Both the position numbers and the translations under genes were made by a program. From Methylotenera sp. L2L1 (GTDB taxonomy: Bacteria; Pseudomonadota; Gammaproteobacteria; Burkholderiales; Methylophilaceae), in the NCBI RefSeq assembly GCF_000744605.1, contig NZ_JQMG01000001.1, positions 1,240,001 to 1,304,000 of the forward strand: a DNA stretch of 64,000 nt. The letters run 5' to 3'. Each line of letters starts with the position of its first letter. Positions within the stretch are counted from its first letter, which is position 1. Below are positions 1 to 10,094 of the stretch, in pieces. The notes below the pieces were generated by a model that was given only the letters and a program-made list of their open reading frames with translations, made no database searches and was not told where the DNA came from.

Positions 1-116
1 GTTTAGCAGCTGAGTTGGTTGAAGCTTCAGAGGGTCGTGGTTCAGCGATGAAGAAACGTGAAGAAGTTCACCGTATGGCTGAAGCTAACAAAGCGTTCTC
101 ACATTTCCGCTTCTAA
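1..116 (+). CDS. rpsG: 30S ribosomal protein S7, C-terminal fragment
   Basis: The window opens inside this gene; the first full codon starts at base 3. The 37 visible residues ([13 protein letters not shown] at the start, [13 protein letters not shown] at the end) match the C-terminal helix of S7, a primary 16S rRNA binder that organises the head of the small subunit near the exit site. It is directly followed by fusA and tuf, the usual str operon order, so rpsL should lie upstream. The 5' end is outside the window. Confidence 0.93.
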   Translation, partial: LAAELVEASEGRGSAMKKREEVHRMAEANKAFSHFRF

Positions 117-172
117 CTAGTTATTTAACTAACAGAATCGCTCTTTAAGAAAATTAAGTAAAGGTAATAAAC

Positions 173-2263
173 GTGGCTCGTCAAACCCCTATTAATCGCT
201 ATCGTAACATTGGTATTTCTGCTCACATCGATGCAGGTAAAACAACTACGACAGAGCGTATTTTATTTTATACAGGCGTTAATCATAAGATTGGTGAAGT
301 GCATGATGGCGCTGCAACCATGGACTGGATGGAGCAAGAGCAAGAGCGTGGTATTACCATTACTTCTGCTGCTACTACCTGCTTCTGGAAAGGTATGGCT
401 GGTCAATTTGATCAACATCGCATCAATATTATTGATACCCCAGGTCACGTTGACTTTACGATTGAAGTAGAGCGTTCAATGCGTGTGCTTGATGGTGCAT
501 GTATGGTTTACTGTGCGGTAGGTGGTGTGCAGCCACAATCAGAAACTGTATGGCGTCAAGCTAATAAGTACAAAGTGCCACGCTTAGCGTTCGTTAACAA
601 AATGGACCGTGCTGGTGCTAACTTCTTCAAAGTGTACGATCAAATGCGTGCGCGTTTGAAAGCTAACCCTGTGCCTTTACAAGTGCCAATCGGTGCTGAA
701 GAAAAGTTCGAAGGCGTTGTCGACTTAATCAAAATGAAAGCTATCTTCTGGGATGAAGCATCTCAAGGTATGAAGTTTGATTACCGTGACATTCCTGCAG
801 AGCTTAAAGCTGATTGCGACAAATGGCGCGAGAACATGGTTGAAGCTGCCGCTGAAGCCAGTGAAGAGTTAATGAACAAATACCTTGAAGAAGGTGACTT
901 GTCAGAAGCTGATATTCTTTTAGGTCTACGTACACGTACGATCGCATCTGAAATCGTGCCGATGATGTGTGGTTCAGCATTTAAAAACAAAGGCGTGCAA
1001 GCTATGTTGGACAAGGTTATCGAATTGATGCCTGCGCCTACCGATATTCCAGATACAAAAGCAGAAGACGAAGATGGTAATGAAATCCGTTTGAAGGCTT
1101 CGGATGATGAGAAATTCTCAGCATTGGCATTCAAAATCATGACGGACCCATTTGTCGGTCAATTGATTTTCTTCCGCGTGTATTCAGGTGTGGTGAATGC
1201 TGGTGATACAGTGTACAACCCACTTAAAGGTAAAAAAGAGCGTATCGGTCGTATTGTGCAAATGCACGCTAATAACCGTGTGCCTATTGAAGAAGTTCGT
1301 GCAGGTGACATCGCAGCTGCGGTTGGTTTGAAAGAGGCAACAACTGGTGATACTTTATGTGCATTAGGTGCTGAAATTATCCTAGAACGTATGATTTTCC
1401 CAGAACCAGTGATTCACGTTGCTGTTGAGCCTAAAACTAAAGCTGACCAAGAAAAAATGGGTGTTGCTTTAAATCGTTTGGCACAAGAAGATCCTTCATT
1501 CCGTGTTAAAACTGATGAAGAAACAAACCAAACAATTATCTCTGGTATGGGTGAATTACACTTGGAGATTTTGGTTGACCGTATGCGTCGTGAGTTCAAC
1601 GTTGAGGCTAACGTTGGTGCACCTCAAGTGGCTTACCGTGAAGCGATTAAGAAATCTGTTGAAGTTGAAGGTAAGTTTGTTAAGCAATCTGGCGGTAAAG
1701 GTCAGTATGGTCATGTTTGGTTGAAAATGGAGCCAAATGAGCCTGGTAAAGGTTTTGAGTTTATTGATCAGATTAAAGGTGGTACAGTGCCGCGTGAGTT
1801 TATCCCTGCGGTTGAAAAAGGTCTTCGTGAGACGATCCCATCTGGTATCTTGGCTGGCTTCCCTGTGGTTGACGTAAAGGTAACTTTGTTTGATGGTTCA
1901 TACCATGACGTTGACTCTAACGAGAATGCGTTTAAGATGGCTGCATCAATCGGTTTCAAAGATGGTATGCGTAAAGCTGATCCAATTTTGCTTGAGCCTA
2001 TGATGGCAGTAGAAGTTGAGACGCCTGAAGACTACATGGGTGATGTAATGGGTGACTTATCTTCACGTCGCGGTATGATTCAAGGCATGGAAGATAGTCC
2101 ATCAGGTAAAGTGATTCGTGCGGAAGTGCCATTGGCAGAGATGTTCGGTTACTCAACTGTTGTGCGTTCACTTTCACAAGGTCGCGCTAGCTACAGCATG
2201 GAATTCAAGCACTACACAGAAGCACCAAGAAACGTGGCTGATGCCATTATTAATAAAAAATAG
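173..2263 (+). CDS. fusA: Elongation factor G
   Basis: The ribosomal translocase GTPase, which moves tRNA and mRNA after peptide bond formation and helps recycle ribosomes. The 696-residue length is normal. G motifs are intact: AHIDAGKT at residues 17-24, then [13 protein letters not shown] and NKMD in order, followed by EF-G domains II to V ending in the domain V region around SYSMEFKHY. The start codon is GTG at 173, behind an AAAGG ribosome-binding site; the N-terminus [14 protein letters not shown] fits the family exactly. It lies 56 bases after rpsG and 44 bases before tuf, in the str operon. Confidence 0.97.
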   Translation: MARQTPINRYRNIGISAHIDAGKTTTTERILFYTGVNHKIGEVHDGAATMDWMEQEQERGITITSAATTCFWKGMAGQFDQHRINIIDTPGHVDFTIEVERSMRVLDGACMVYCAVGGVQPQSETVWRQANKYKVPRLAFVNKMDRAGANFFKVYDQMRARLKANPVPLQVPIGAEEKFEGVVDLIKMKAIFWDEASQGMKFDYRDIPAELKADCDKWRENMVEAAAEASEELMNKYLEEGDLSEADILLGLRTRTIASEIVPMMCGSAFKNKGVQAMLDKVIELMPAPTDIPDTKAEDEDGNEIRLKASDDEKFSALAFKIMTDPFVGQLIFFRVYSGVVNAGDTVYNPLKGKKERIGRIVQMHANNRVPIEEVRAGDIAAAVGLKEATTGDTLCALGAEIILERMIFPEPVIHVAVEPKTKADQEKMGVALNRLAQEDPSFRVKTDEETNQTIISGMGELHLEILVDRMRREFNVEANVGAPQVAYREAIKKSVEVEGKFVKQSGGKGQYGHVWLKMEPNEPGKGFEFIDQIKGGTVPREFIPAVEKGLRETIPSGILAGFPVVDVKVTLFDGSYHDVDSNENAFKMAASIGFKDGMRKADPILLEPMMAVEVETPEDYMGDVMGDLSSRRGMIQGMEDSPSGKVIRAEVPLAEMFGYSTVVRSLSQGRASYSMEFKHYTEAPRNVADAIINKK

Positions 2264-2307
2264 TCCATCACTAATTAATTTTAAAGTTTAGATAAAAGGA
2301 AATAATC

Positions 2308-3498
2308 ATGGCAAAAGGTAAATTTGAGCGGACCAAGCCGCACGTTAACGTAGGCACGATTGGCCACGTTGACCATGGTAAGACAACACTAACAGCAGCG
2401 ATCACCACTGTATTGACAAAGAAATACGGCGGCGAAGCAAAAGCGTACGACCAAATTGACGCAGCACCAGAAGAAAAAGCACGTGGTATTACTATTAATA
2501 CTGCACACGTTGAGTACGAGACAGCATCACGTCACTACGCGCACGTAGACTGCCCAGGCCATGCTGACTATGTTAAAAACATGATTACCGGTGCAGCACA
2601 AATGGACGGCGCGATCCTAGTATGTTCAGCAGCTGACGGTCCTATGCCACAAACACGTGAGCACATCCTGTTAGCACGTCAAGTTGGCGTACCATACATC
2701 GTCGTATTCCTAAACAAAGCAGACATGGTAGATGATCCTGAATTGTTAGAGTTAGTTGAAATGGAAGTGCGTGATCTATTAAGCAAATACGACTTCCCAG
2801 GCGACGACACACCAATCATCAAAGGCTCAGCAAAACTAGCCCTTGAAGGTGACCAATCAGAAATCGGCGAGCCAGCAATCTTCCGCTTAGCAGAAGCATT
2901 AGACAGCTACATTCCAATGCCAGAGCGCGCAATCGACGGCACATTCCTAATGCCAGTAGAAGATGTATTCTCTATCTCAGGCCGTGGTACTGTAGTAACT
3001 GGTCGTATCGAGCGCGGTATTGTTAAAGTGGGTGACGAGATCGAAATCGTAGGTATCAAAGACACACTAAAAACAACATGTACAGGCGTTGAAATGTTCC
3101 GCAAACTGCTAGACCAAGGTCAAGCAGGCGACAACGTAGGCGTATTGCTACGTGGTACAAAACGTGAAGAAGTGGAACGTGGTCAAGTATTGTCAAAAGC
3201 TGGCTCTATCAAACCACACACCAAATTCACAGCAGAAATCTACGTGTTAGGTAAAGATGAAGGTGGTCGTCACACACCATTCTTTCAAGGTTACCGTCCA
3301 CAATTCTACTTCCGTACTACAGACGTAACTGGTGCAGTTGAATTGCCAGAAGGTACAGAAATGGTGATGCCAGGCGACAACGTATCAATCACTGTTACAT
3401 TGATTGCCCCAATCGCGATGGAAGAAGGCTTACGCTTCGCTATTCGTGAAGGTGGTCGTACTGTTGGTGCTGGTGTTGTAGCTAAGATTATCGAGTAA
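2308..3498 (+). CDS. tuf: Elongation factor Tu
   Basis: GTPase that delivers aminoacyl-tRNA to the ribosomal A site. 396 residues, full length. The P-loop GHVDHGKT is at residues 19-26, with DCPGHADY and NKAD further on, then the two beta-barrel domains. Codon choice differs from its neighbours: most of the gene uses A- or C-ending codons (GTA, ACA, CCA, ATC), whereas the last few dozen codons return to the GGT/GCT/GTT style of fusA. This could reflect exchange with a second tuf copy elsewhere, which is common in betaproteobacteria. AAAGGAAA precedes the ATG. Confidence 0.97.
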   Translation: MAKGKFERTKPHVNVGTIGHVDHGKTTLTAAITTVLTKKYGGEAKAYDQIDAAPEEKARGITINTAHVEYETASRHYAHVDCPGHADYVKNMITGAAQMDGAILVCSAADGPMPQTREHILLARQVGVPYIVVFLNKADMVDDPELLELVEMEVRDLLSKYDFPGDDTPIIKGSAKLALEGDQSEIGEPAIFRLAEALDSYIPMPERAIDGTFLMPVEDVFSISGRGTVVTGRIERGIVKVGDEIEIVGIKDTLKTTCTGVEMFRKLLDQGQAGDNVGVLLRGTKREEVERGQVLSKAGSIKPHTKFTAEIYVLGKDEGGRHTPFFQGYRPQFYFRTTDVTGAVELPEGTEMVMPGDNVSITVTLIAPIAMEEGLRFAIREGGRTVGAGVVAKIIE

Positions 3499-3514
3499 TT
3501 TTTGTAGTTAAATC

Positions 3515-3549
3515 AAACGGCAGGGTGAACCCTGCCGTTTCGCTCTTTT
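3515..3549 (+). terminator. Intrinsic terminator-like hairpin after tuf
   Basis: A perfect 11-bp stem (AAACGGCAGGG with its complement, 3515-3525 and 3530-3540) closes a TGAA loop. A modest T-rich tail, CGCTCTTTT, follows. It lies in the 64-base gap between tuf and rpsJ and overlaps the rpsJ ribosome-binding region, so it may act as a partial terminator that lowers r-protein relative to EF-Tu transcription. Confidence 0.75.
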
Positions 3550-3562
3550 GAAAGGCAGTAAA

Positions 3563-3871
3563 ATGACAAACCAAAAAATCCGTATCCGTCTTAAAGCTTT
3601 TGATTATCGTTTGATTGATCAGTCAGCTCAAGAAATCGTAGAAACTGCCAAACGTACTGGCGCTGTTGTAAAAGGTCCAGTGCCATTACCAACACGTATC
3701 GAGCGTTTTGACATTTTACGTTCACCGCACGTAAACAAAACTTCACGTGACCAATTCGAAATTCGTACCCATCAACGTTTAATGGACATTGTGGATCCAA
3801 CTGATAAAACAGTAGATGCATTAATGAAGTTAGATTTGCCTGCTGGTGTGGATGTTGAAATTAAGTTGTAA
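3563..3871 (+). CDS. rpsJ: 30S ribosomal protein S10
   Basis: Small-subunit head protein, also the NusE partner of NusB in antitermination. The open frame extends upstream to 3548, but the ATG at 3563 behind AAAGG gives the family N-terminus [20 protein letters not shown] and a normal length of 102 residues. ETAKRTGA and [17 protein letters not shown] are typical S10 blocks. Unlike in E. coli, a promoter and leader follow this gene, so it is probably expressed by read-through from tuf. Confidence 0.96.
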   Translation: MTNQKIRIRLKAFDYRLIDQSAQEIVETAKRTGAVVKGPVPLPTRIERFDILRSPHVNKTSRDQFEIRTHQRLMDIVDPTDKTVDALMKLDLPAGVDVEIKL

Positions 3872-3893
3872 AAACTTAAGTAGTAAAATCTTG

Positions 3894-3922
3894 TTGTAAA
3901 AAAAACTGAGGTTCGGTATAAT
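3894..3922 (+). promoter_or_regulatory. Sigma-70 promoter upstream of rplC
   Basis: TTGTAA (3894-3899), a 17-base spacer and a consensus TATAAT (3917-3922) lie in the 117-base gap between rpsJ and rplC. The expected start near 3929 gives a leader of about 60 nt. This looks like the main promoter of the rplC-to-rpsQ run. Confidence 0.75.
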
Positions 3923-3938
3923 CCGGCCTCTTTCACAG

Positions 3939-3965
3939 AAGTCGGTCAATTGTAATCGACTTTTT
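3939..3965 (+). promoter_or_regulatory. Attenuator-like hairpin in the rplC leader
   Basis: AAGTCG (3939-3944) pairs with CGACTT (3957-3962) across a 12-base loop and runs straight into five Ts (3961-3965). The shape is that of a weak intrinsic terminator inside the short leader, 23 bases before the rplC ATG. In E. coli, L4 controls the S10 operon by attenuation in its leader; here the equivalent position would be after rpsJ. The regulatory role is inferred. Confidence 0.5.
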
Positions 3966-3988
3966 AACTAAAATATAAGGAAACGATC

Positions 3989-4657
3989 ATGAGCTTAGGG
4001 CTTATTGGTCGCAAAGTGGGTATGACCCGCGTGTTTACTGAGGATGGCGCAAGCGTTCCGGTAACCGTGTTGGAAGTTGTACCTAACCGCGTGACACAGA
4101 TCAAGACGACCGCAAGCGATGGCTATACTGGCCTTCAAGTAGCTTACGGTACACGTCGTGCCAGCCGTATCAACAAAGCATTGACTGGGCATTATGCTAA
4201 GTCAGGTTCTGCTGCAGGTGCTGGTATTCATGAATTCTCAGTCGGTGACGACGTTCTAGCTAATTACGCACCTGGTGCAAATATCACAGTTGATATTTTC
4301 CAAGTAGGTCAAAAAGTTGACGTTACTGGCACATCTTTAGGTAAGGGCTTTGCTGGTGCGATTAAGCGTCACCACTTTAGTTCTAACCGTGCTTCTCATG
4401 GTAACTCACGTTCACATAACGTACCTGGCTCTATCGGTATGGCGCAAGATCCTGGTCGTGTTTTCCCGGGTAAGCGTATGCCTGGTCATTTGGGTGCTGT
4501 TAAAGTGACTACGCAGAATCTAGAAATTGTTCGTGTTGATGTAGAGCGTAACTTGCTATTGATTAAAGGTGCAATCCCTGGTTCTAAAGGTGGTGACGTC
4601 GTTGTACGTCCAGCCATTAAAGAGAAGGCTACTAAAGCACAGGGAGGTTCTAAATAA
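3989..4657 (+). CDS. rplC: 50S ribosomal protein L3
   Basis: Early-assembly 23S rRNA binder whose extension reaches toward the peptidyl transferase centre. 222 residues, normal for proteobacteria. The N-terminus [18 protein letters not shown] and the central [32 protein letters not shown] blocks (the loop whose glutamine is methylated in E. coli) are intact. First gene after the internal promoter, with AAGGA before the ATG. Its stop overlaps the rplD start by one base (TAATG). Confidence 0.97.
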   Translation: MSLGLIGRKVGMTRVFTEDGASVPVTVLEVVPNRVTQIKTTASDGYTGLQVAYGTRRASRINKALTGHYAKSGSAAGAGIHEFSVGDDVLANYAPGANITVDIFQVGQKVDVTGTSLGKGFAGAIKRHHFSSNRASHGNSRSHNVPGSIGMAQDPGRVFPGKRMPGHLGAVKVTTQNLEIVRVDVERNLLLIKGAIPGSKGGDVVVRPAIKEKATKAQGGSK

Positions 4658-5283
4658 TGGAACTTAAGCTAATAGATAAAAATGGTAAGCCAGCTAAAAA
4701 AGGCGTGACTGTATCTGAAGATACATTTGGTCGCGAATTTAACGAAGCGTTGGTGCACCAAGTTGTGGTTGGTTACATGGCAAATGCTCGTACTGCTACA
4801 CGTGCTCAAAAGGGCCGTGACACAGTTGCGCATACGACACATAAACCTTATGCACAAAAAGGTACTGGTAATGCTCGTGCGGGTATGAGCTCAAGTCCTA
4901 TTTGGCGCGGAGGTGGTCGTGCATTCCCTAATTCACCTAATGAAAACTTCAGCCATAAAGTAAACCGTAAGGCTTACCGTGCTGGTATGCAAACAATCTT
5001 GTCAGAATTGGTTCGTCAAGAGCGTTTAAGTGTAGTTGAAGAATTTTCTGTTGATACGCCAAAAACAAAAGCGTTGGCAGAAAAAATCAAGGGTATGGGT
5101 TATGCAGGTGGCGTGTTAGTGCTAACTGATAGCTTTAATGAGAACTTATATTTATCTTCACGTAACTTAACTAACGTAATGGTGGTTGAAGCGCAATTTG
5201 CTGACCCTGTTAGTTTGGTTCGCTTCCCTAATGTAGTTGCTACAGAAGCTGCAGTGAAGAAACTTGAGGAGATGCTAGCATGA
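4657..5283 (+). CDS. rplD: 50S ribosomal protein L4
   Basis: 208 residues. L4 binds 23S rRNA domain I and lines the exit tunnel; in E. coli it also represses its own operon. Conserved features: [11 protein letters not shown] and the loop block [20 protein letters not shown], which forms the tunnel constriction. It starts on the rplC stop and ends on an ATGA overlap with rplW, so translation is coupled. The hairpin upstream of rplC is a natural candidate target for L4 feedback. Confidence 0.97.
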   Translation: MELKLIDKNGKPAKKGVTVSEDTFGREFNEALVHQVVVGYMANARTATRAQKGRDTVAHTTHKPYAQKGTGNARAGMSSSPIWRGGGRAFPNSPNENFSHKVNRKAYRAGMQTILSELVRQERLSVVEEFSVDTPKTKALAEKIKGMGYAGGVLVLTDSFNENLYLSSRNLTNVMVVEAQFADPVSLVRFPNVVATEAAVKKLEEMLA

Positions 5284-5594
5284 TGAGCGCTATTACTAAA
5301 ACTCAAGACCGTTTATTGCAAGTGATTTTAGCTCCGCAAATCACCGAAAAGGCAACTTACATTGCTGACAAGCATCAGCAAATCGCATTTAAAGTGCGTA
5401 CTGATGCAACTAAACCTGAAATCAAAGCTGCTGTTGAGCTTGTTTTTAAAGTTGAAGTTGCTAGTGTTGCTGTTATTAATGTTGGCGGTAAAACTAAACG
5501 CGCTGGCAAAAATATGGGCAAGCGTAAAGACTGGAAAAAAGCTTATGTTAGCTTGAAACCAGGCCAAGAAATTAACTTCGCAGCGGGCGAATAA
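5280..5594 (+). CDS. rplW: 50S ribosomal protein L23
   Basis: 104 residues. L23 sits at the tunnel exit, where it docks trigger factor and SRP. The block [11 protein letters not shown] at the N-terminus and the C-terminal [11 protein letters not shown] are family hallmarks; the central loop [16 protein letters not shown] contacts rRNA. Two ATG codons are adjacent (5280 and 5283); the first overlaps the rplD stop (ATGA). Confidence 0.95.
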   Translation: MMSAITKTQDRLLQVILAPQITEKATYIADKHQQIAFKVRTDATKPEIKAAVELVFKVEVASVAVINVGGKTKRAGKNMGKRKDWKKAYVSLKPGQEINFAAGE

Positions 5595-5605
5595 GGAGAG
5601 AAGAG

Positions 5606-6439
5606 ATGGCATTAGTTAAAGTCAAACCAACCTCCCCGGGTCGTCGTGGCGTACTTAAGGTTGTAACACCAGACCTTTACAAAGGTAAACCACACGCACC
5701 GCTGTTGGAGAGTCAAAGTAAAAACGCAGGCCGTAATAACAACGGACATATTACAACGCGTCATCAAGGTGGTGGTCATAAACAGCATTACCGTTTAATC
5801 GACTTCCGTCGTAATAAAGATGGCATTCCAGCGAAAGTGGAGCATATTGAATATGATCCAAATCGTACAGCACACATTGCTTTGCTTTGTTATGCTGATG
5901 GTGAGCGTCGTTATATTATTGCACCACGCGGCATTGCTGCAGGTGCGCAATTAATCAGTGGTTCAGATGCGCCTATTAAAGTAGGTAATGCAATGCCATT
6001 GCGTAACATTCCAGTTGGTAGCACGATCCATTGTATCGAGCTGCAACCTGGTAAAGGTGCTCAATTAGCGCGTTCAGCTGGTACTTCAGTACAGTTGTTG
6101 GCACGTGAGGGCAGTTACGCTCAATTACGTTTACGTTCAGGTGAAGTTCGCCGCGTACACGTGGATTGCAAAGCAACTTTAGGTGAAGTGGGTAATGAAG
6201 AGCATTCACTACGTTCAATTGGTAAAGCTGGTGCTATGCGCTGGCGTGGTGTTCGCCCAACCGTTCGCGGTGTGGTGATGAACCCGGTTGATCACCCTCA
6301 CGGTGGTGGTGAAGGTAAAACAGCTGCTGGTATGAATCCAGTGAGCCCATGGGGTGTTAAAACTAAGGGTTATCGTACACGTAGCAGTAAACGTACGGAT
6401 AATATGCGCGTTAGTCGTCGTCCAAGGAATGTAAGGTAA
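5606..6439 (+). CDS. rplB: 50S ribosomal protein L2
   Basis: 277 residues, the usual size. L2 is needed for subunit association and sits close to the peptidyl transferase centre. The essential region [15 protein letters not shown], including the conserved histidine, is present near the C-terminus, as is [19 protein letters not shown] near the N-terminus. GGAGAG lies upstream of the ATG. Eleven bases after rplW and four before rpsS. Confidence 0.97.
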   Translation: MALVKVKPTSPGRRGVLKVVTPDLYKGKPHAPLLESQSKNAGRNNNGHITTRHQGGGHKQHYRLIDFRRNKDGIPAKVEHIEYDPNRTAHIALLCYADGERRYIIAPRGIAAGAQLISGSDAPIKVGNAMPLRNIPVGSTIHCIELQPGKGAQLARSAGTSVQLLAREGSYAQLRLRSGEVRRVHVDCKATLGEVGNEEHSLRSIGKAGAMRWRGVRPTVRGVVMNPVDHPHGGGEGKTAAGMNPVSPWGVKTKGYRTRSSKRTDNMRVSRRPRNVR

Positions 6440-6443
6440 TCAT

Positions 6444-6719
6444 ATGGCACGTTCACTCAAAAAAGGTCCATTTATTGATGGTCATTTGGCGAAAAAAGTA
6501 GAAGTTGCTGCGGCAACTCGCGATCGTAAACCAATTAAAACTTGGTCACGTCGTTCTACAATTTTCCCAGATTTTATCGGTCTTACTATTGCAATTCATA
6601 ATGGTAAGCAACACATCCCAGTGTTGATTTCTGAAAACATGGTAGGTCACAAGCTTGGTGAGTTTGCGTTAACACGTACATTCAAAGGGCATGCAGCCGA
6701 CAAGAAAGCTAAGAAGTAG
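6444..6719 (+). CDS. rpsS: 30S ribosomal protein S19
   Basis: 91 residues. Small-subunit head protein that pairs with S13 and contacts A-site tRNA. The sequence [15 protein letters not shown] and [14 protein letters not shown], through [17 protein letters not shown], is canonical. Confidence 0.97.
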   Translation: MARSLKKGPFIDGHLAKKVEVAAATRDRKPIKTWSRRSTIFPDFIGLTIAIHNGKQHIPVLISENMVGHKLGEFALTRTFKGHAADKKAKK

Positions 6720-6729
6720 GAGCTGAATT

Positions 6730-7059
6730 ATGCAAGTATCTGCAATATTAAAAGGTGTGCATCTCTCTCCGCAAAAAGCTAGATTGGTGGCAGACCTTGT
6801 TCGTGGCAAGAAAGTAGATCACGCACTTAACATCTTGAACTTCACACCTAAAAAAGGTGCTGAGATCATCAAGAAAGTTGTTGAGTCTGCAATCGCTAAC
6901 GCTGAACATAACAATGGAGCTGATATCGACGAATTGAAAGTTACTTCAATTTATGTTGATAAAGGCATTGTGCTTAAACGTATTCGTCCACGTGCAAAAG
7001 GTCGTGCGGGTCGTATTACTAAACCAACCTGTCACATTCATGTGACTGTCGGTAACTAA
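6730..7059 (+). CDS. rplV: 50S ribosomal protein L22
   Basis: 109 residues. Its long beta-hairpin (around [18 protein letters not shown]) lines the exit tunnel opposite L4. [15 protein letters not shown] near the N-terminus is the family signature. AGGAGCTG precedes the ATG; spacing to rpsC is 9 bases. Confidence 0.97.
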   Translation: MQVSAILKGVHLSPQKARLVADLVRGKKVDHALNILNFTPKKGAEIIKKVVESAIANAEHNNGADIDELKVTSIYVDKGIVLKRIRPRAKGRAGRITKPTCHIHVTVGN

Positions 7060-7068
7060 GGGATAATC

Positions 7069-7791
7069 ATGGGTCAGAAAATTAATCCAATTGGTTTCCG
7101 TCTGAGCGTTCAAAAGAACTGGGCCTCACGTTGGTATGCCAATAGTAAGAACTTCCCTGCGATGTTACAAAGTGACATCAAAGTGCGCGAGTTTTTGAAT
7201 AAGAAACTAGCAAGTGCTGCAGTTAGTCGTATTATGATTGAGCGCCCAGCTAAAAATGCAAAGATCACTATTTACAGTGCACGCCCAGGCGTTGTTATCG
7301 GTAAAAAAGGTGAAGACATTGAGTCATTGCGTGCTTCATTACAAGGTTTGATGGGCGTTCCAGTTCATTTGAACATTGAAGAAGTGCGTAAGCCAGAGCT
7401 TGATGCTACTTTGATTGCACAGTCAATTGCGCAACAACTTGAAAAACGTGTGATGTTCCGTCGTGCTATGAAGCGTGCTATGCAAAATGCAATGCGCTTA
7501 GGTGCGCAAGGTATCAAAATCATGAGTTCAGGTCGTTTGAATGGTATCGAAATCGCACGTACTGAATGGTACCGTGAAGGTCGTGTGCCATTACATACAT
7601 TGCGTGCTGACATTGATTACGGTGTAGCTGAAGCTTCAACAACATACGGCATCATTGGTATCAAAGTTTGGGTATTCAAAGGTGAGATTTTTGCAGGTAA
7701 TGCTCAAGCTGCGCAAGCTGCTGTAGCACCAGCTGCAGAACCTGAAAAAAGAGTAAGAAAGGCGAGGGCTAAAGATGCTACAACCGTCTAG
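7069..7791 (+). CDS. rpsC: 30S ribosomal protein S3
   Basis: 240 residues. KH-domain protein at the mRNA entry channel with helicase activity on mRNA. Visible are [12 protein letters not shown], the KH core [14 protein letters not shown] and the C-terminal domain [21 protein letters not shown]. The last 30 residues are an alanine- and arginine-rich tail. Its 3' end overlaps the rplP start by 17 bases. Confidence 0.97.
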   Translation: MGQKINPIGFRLSVQKNWASRWYANSKNFPAMLQSDIKVREFLNKKLASAAVSRIMIERPAKNAKITIYSARPGVVIGKKGEDIESLRASLQGLMGVPVHLNIEEVRKPELDATLIAQSIAQQLEKRVMFRRAMKRAMQNAMRLGAQGIKIMSSGRLNGIEIARTEWYREGRVPLHTLRADIDYGVAEASTTYGIIGIKVWVFKGEIFAGNAQAAQAAVAPAAEPEKRVRKARAKDATTV

Positions 7792-8191
7792 ACAAAAATA
7801 CCGTAAGATGCAAAAAGGCCGTAACAAAGGCATTGCAACAACGGGTAATAAAGTAAGTTTTGGTGATTTCGGTTTAAAAGCGATTGGTCGTGGACGTTTG
7901 ACAGCTCGTCAAATTGAAGCAGCACGTCGCGTAATGACTCGTCACATTAAACGTGGTGGTCGCGTATGGATTCGTATTTTCCCAGACCAACCAATTTCTA
8001 AAAAACCTGCAGAAGTACGTATGGGTAACGGTAAAGGTAGTACTGAGTACTACGTAGCTCAAATCCAACCAGGTAAAATGTTATACGAGATGGACGGTGT
8101 TAGCGAAGAGCTAGCGCGTGAAGCGTTCCGTTTGGCTGCTGCTAAGCTACCAATCGAGACGACATTCATGACACGCCAACTTGGTAGTTAA
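7775..8191 (+). CDS. rplP: 50S ribosomal protein L16
   Basis: 138 residues; E. coli has 136. L16 lies near the A site and organises 23S helix contacts. The N-terminus [19 protein letters not shown] supports the start at 7775, inside rpsC, with AAGGCGAGG upstream as ribosome-binding site. [15 protein letters not shown] and [14 protein letters not shown] are family blocks. Confidence 0.96.
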   Translation: MLQPSRQKYRKMQKGRNKGIATTGNKVSFGDFGLKAIGRGRLTARQIEAARRVMTRHIKRGGRVWIRIFPDQPISKKPAEVRMGNGKGSTEYYVAQIQPGKMLYEMDGVSEELAREAFRLAAAKLPIETTFMTRQLGS

Positions 8192-8207
8192 GGACAAGGA
8201 AGCTAAT

Positions 8208-8402
8208 ATGAAAGCAACCGATTTAAGAGCAAAAAGCGTTGAAGAGCTGAATGCAGAGTTGATTGAATTACGCCGTGCGCAATTCTCTCTACGTATGCAA
8301 GTAGCTACTCAGCAGTTAAATAAAGTAGATCAGCTAGGTAAAGTACGCAAAGATGTAGCGCGTGTTAAGACTGTGTTAGCTGAGAAAGCAAAGCAGGCAT
8401 AA
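8208..8402 (+). CDS. rpmC: 50S ribosomal protein L29
   Basis: 64 residues, a two-helix protein at the tunnel exit beside L23. The open frame extends to 8181, but the ATG at 8208, preceded by AAGGAAG, gives the standard N-terminus [43 protein letters not shown] is the typical second half. Ends one base before rpsQ. Confidence 0.95.
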   Translation: MKATDLRAKSVEELNAELIELRRAQFSLRMQVATQQLNKVDQLGKVRKDVARVKTVLAEKAKQA

Positions 8403-8403
8403 T

Positions 8404-8649
8404 ATGACCGATACAACAAAAGTGGTTCGTAGTCTTACTGGCCGTGTAGTTAGCGACAAGATGGACAAAACTGTTACTGTTTTAGTTGAGCGTAAAGTTA
8501 AACATCCTTTGATCGGTAAAGTGGTTCGCCAATCAAAGAAATTTCACGCACACGATGAAACAAACAGTTGTAAAGAAGGTGATTTGGTGACTATTGTTGA
8601 AAGTCGTCCATTATCAAAAACTAAAACTTGGGTTGTTAAACAGGCCTAA
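8404..8649 (+). CDS. rpsQ: 30S ribosomal protein S17
   Basis: 81 residues, an OB-fold primary binder of 16S rRNA. Family blocks [40 protein letters not shown] and [11 protein letters not shown] are all present. Last gene of the S10-type run; a 199-base gap with its own promoter follows. Confidence 0.96.
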   Translation: MTDTTKVVRSLTGRVVSDKMDKTVTVLVERKVKHPLIGKVVRQSKKFHAHDETNSCKEGDLVTIVESRPLSKTKTWVVKQA

Positions 8650-8658
8650 GTAGTTTAA

Positions 8659-8690
8659 TTGCGCAATTACCGTTAAAAGTAATTGCGCAA
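8659..8690 (+). terminator. Perfect 12-bp inverted repeat after rpsQ
   Basis: TTGCGCAATTAC (8659-8670) and its exact complement (8679-8690) flank an 8-base loop, followed by ATGTTTT. It can end or attenuate the S10 run. Its right arm contains the -35 box of the next promoter, so hairpin and promoter overlap. Confidence 0.55.
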
Positions 8691-8711
8691 ATGTTTTAAG
8701 CTCTATATAAT
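8683..8711 (+). promoter_or_regulatory. Sigma-70 promoter for the spc-type run (rplN onward)
   Basis: TTGCGC (8683-8688), exactly 17 bases, then consensus TATAAT (8706-8711). Transcription should start near 8718, leaving a 131-nt leader before rplN. The position corresponds to the E. coli spc promoter. Confidence 0.75.
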
Positions 8712-8717
8712 GTTTTG

Positions 8718-8848
8718 TTTTTCGGCGAGCGACTTTCATTAGTCATAAAGCTCTCGCCCCAATACTGACCGTGGTCTGTCGGCCTACATAGTTTTTAACT
8801 ATAAGTGGCCGGTGTTGGTTTTTACGGATTAAGTTGGAGATTACTCTC
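8718..8848 (+). promoter_or_regulatory. Structured 5' leader of rplN
   Basis: No reading frame is evident. The leader can fold into two hairpins. In the first, GGCGAG (from 8724) pairs with CTCGCC near 8753-8758. In the second, ATAGTT pairs with AACTAT within an outer GGCC/GGCC pairing around 8780-8812. The second is followed by TGTTGGTTTTTAC, an imperfect T-rich tail. The layout suggests an autogenous control region; which protein binds cannot be read from the sequence. Confidence 0.45.
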
Positions 8849-9217
8849 ATGATTCAAATGCAATCTCGGCTAGAAGTTGCCGACAACACTGGTGCGCGCT
8901 CTGTGCAATGCATCAAGGTGTTAGGTGGTTCTAAACGTCGTTACGCTGGTATTGGCGATATCATTAAGGTGAGCATTAAAGATGCTGCACCTCGTGGTCG
9001 CGTTAAAAAAGGCGAAGTGTACAGTGCGGTTGTTGTGCGTACTGCTAAAGGTGTTCGTCGTCCAGACGGCTCTTTGGTTAAGTTCGACGGTAATGCAGCT
9101 GTGTTGTTAAATAACAAGCTCGAACCGATTGGCACACGTATTTTTGGGCCAGTGACTCGTGAATTACGTTCAGAAAAATTCATGAAAATCGTTTCATTAG
9201 CACCAGAAGTATTGTAG
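8849..9217 (+). CDS. rplN: 50S ribosomal protein L14
   Basis: 122 residues, a beta-barrel protein at the subunit interface. The frame is open from 8834, but the ATG at 8849 gives the family N-terminus [44 protein letters not shown] and the C-terminus [15 protein letters not shown] are diagnostic. First gene of the spc-type cluster, behind its own promoter. Confidence 0.97.
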   Translation: MIQMQSRLEVADNTGARSVQCIKVLGGSKRRYAGIGDIIKVSIKDAAPRGRVKKGEVYSAVVVRTAKGVRRPDGSLVKFDGNAAVLLNNKLEPIGTRIFGPVTRELRSEKFMKIVSLAPEVL

Positions 9218-9225
9218 GAGCTCAC

Positions 9226-9543
9226 ATGAATAAAATTCGCAAGGGTGATCAAGTCATCCTGAATACAGGTAAAGATAAAGGCAAGCAAGGTACAGTGTTA
9301 AGTATTCTTGAGTCAGGTCATGTTGTTGTAGAGGGTCTTAACCTAGTTAAGAAACATGCAAAACCTAACCCGATGAAGGGTATCGCTGGTGGCATTATTG
9401 CTAAAGAGATGCCAGTTGACATCTCAAACGTTGCTTTATTTAACAGTGCGACCCAAAAAGGTGATCGCGTAGGCTTTAAGACATTAGAAGATGGTCGCAA
9501 AATTCGCGTATTCAAATCTAATGGCGAAGCAGTTGACGCATAG
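9226..9543 (+). CDS. rplX: 50S ribosomal protein L24
   Basis: 105 residues. Assembly initiator for the large subunit. The KOW motif is at the N-terminus ([22 protein letters not shown]), followed by [11 protein letters not shown] and [12 protein letters not shown]. Eight bases after rplN, with AGGAG upstream. Confidence 0.96.
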   Translation: MNKIRKGDQVILNTGKDKGKQGTVLSILESGHVVVEGLNLVKKHAKPNPMKGIAGGIIAKEMPVDISNVALFNSATQKGDRVGFKTLEDGRKIRVFKSNGEAVDA

Positions 9544-9551
9544 GAAGAATA

Positions 9552-10091
9552 ATGGCGCGTTTAAAACAATACTATAAAGACTCAGTTGTTAAGTCATTGA
9601 CTGAGCAATTTGGTTACACTTCTGTGATGCAAGTGCCTCGCATCGAAAAAATCACACTTAATATGGGTGTTGGTGAGGCTGTTGCTGATAAAAAAGTGAT
9701 GGAGCATGCTGTTGGTGATATGGAGAAAATTGCTGGTCAAAAAGCAATCGTAACCAAAGCTAAGAAATCAGTGGCTTCATTTAAGATTCGTGATGATTAT
9801 CCTGTTGGATGTAAAGTTACTTTGCGTCGTGAGCGCATGTACGAGTTTTTGGATCGCTTAGTAACAGTGGCTATTCCTCGTATCCGTGACTTCCGTGGTA
9901 TTTCTGCTAAATCTTTTGATGGCCGTGGAAACTATAACATGGGCGTTAAAGAGCAGATAATTTTCCCTGAAATTGAATACGATAAAATCGATGCAATTCG
10001 TGGGATGAATATCACTATTACTACTACTGCGAAAACTGATGAAGAAGCAAAAGCATTACTTGCTGCATTCAGTTTCCCTTTCAGAGGTTAA
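9552..10091 (+). CDS. rplE: 50S ribosomal protein L5
   Basis: 179 residues. Binds 5S rRNA and contacts S13 across the central protuberance. Family blocks: [27 protein letters not shown]-like region around residue 65-80, [28 protein letters not shown], and [18 protein letters not shown]. In E. coli the S8 operator lies at the start of this gene. Confidence 0.97.
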   Translation: MARLKQYYKDSVVKSLTEQFGYTSVMQVPRIEKITLNMGVGEAVADKKVMEHAVGDMEKIAGQKAIVTKAKKSVASFKIRDDYPVGCKVTLRRERMYEFLDRLVTVAIPRIRDFRGISAKSFDGRGNYNMGVKEQIIFPEIEYDKIDAIRGMNITITTTAKTDEEAKALLAAFSFPFRG

Positions 10092-10094
10092 GAT

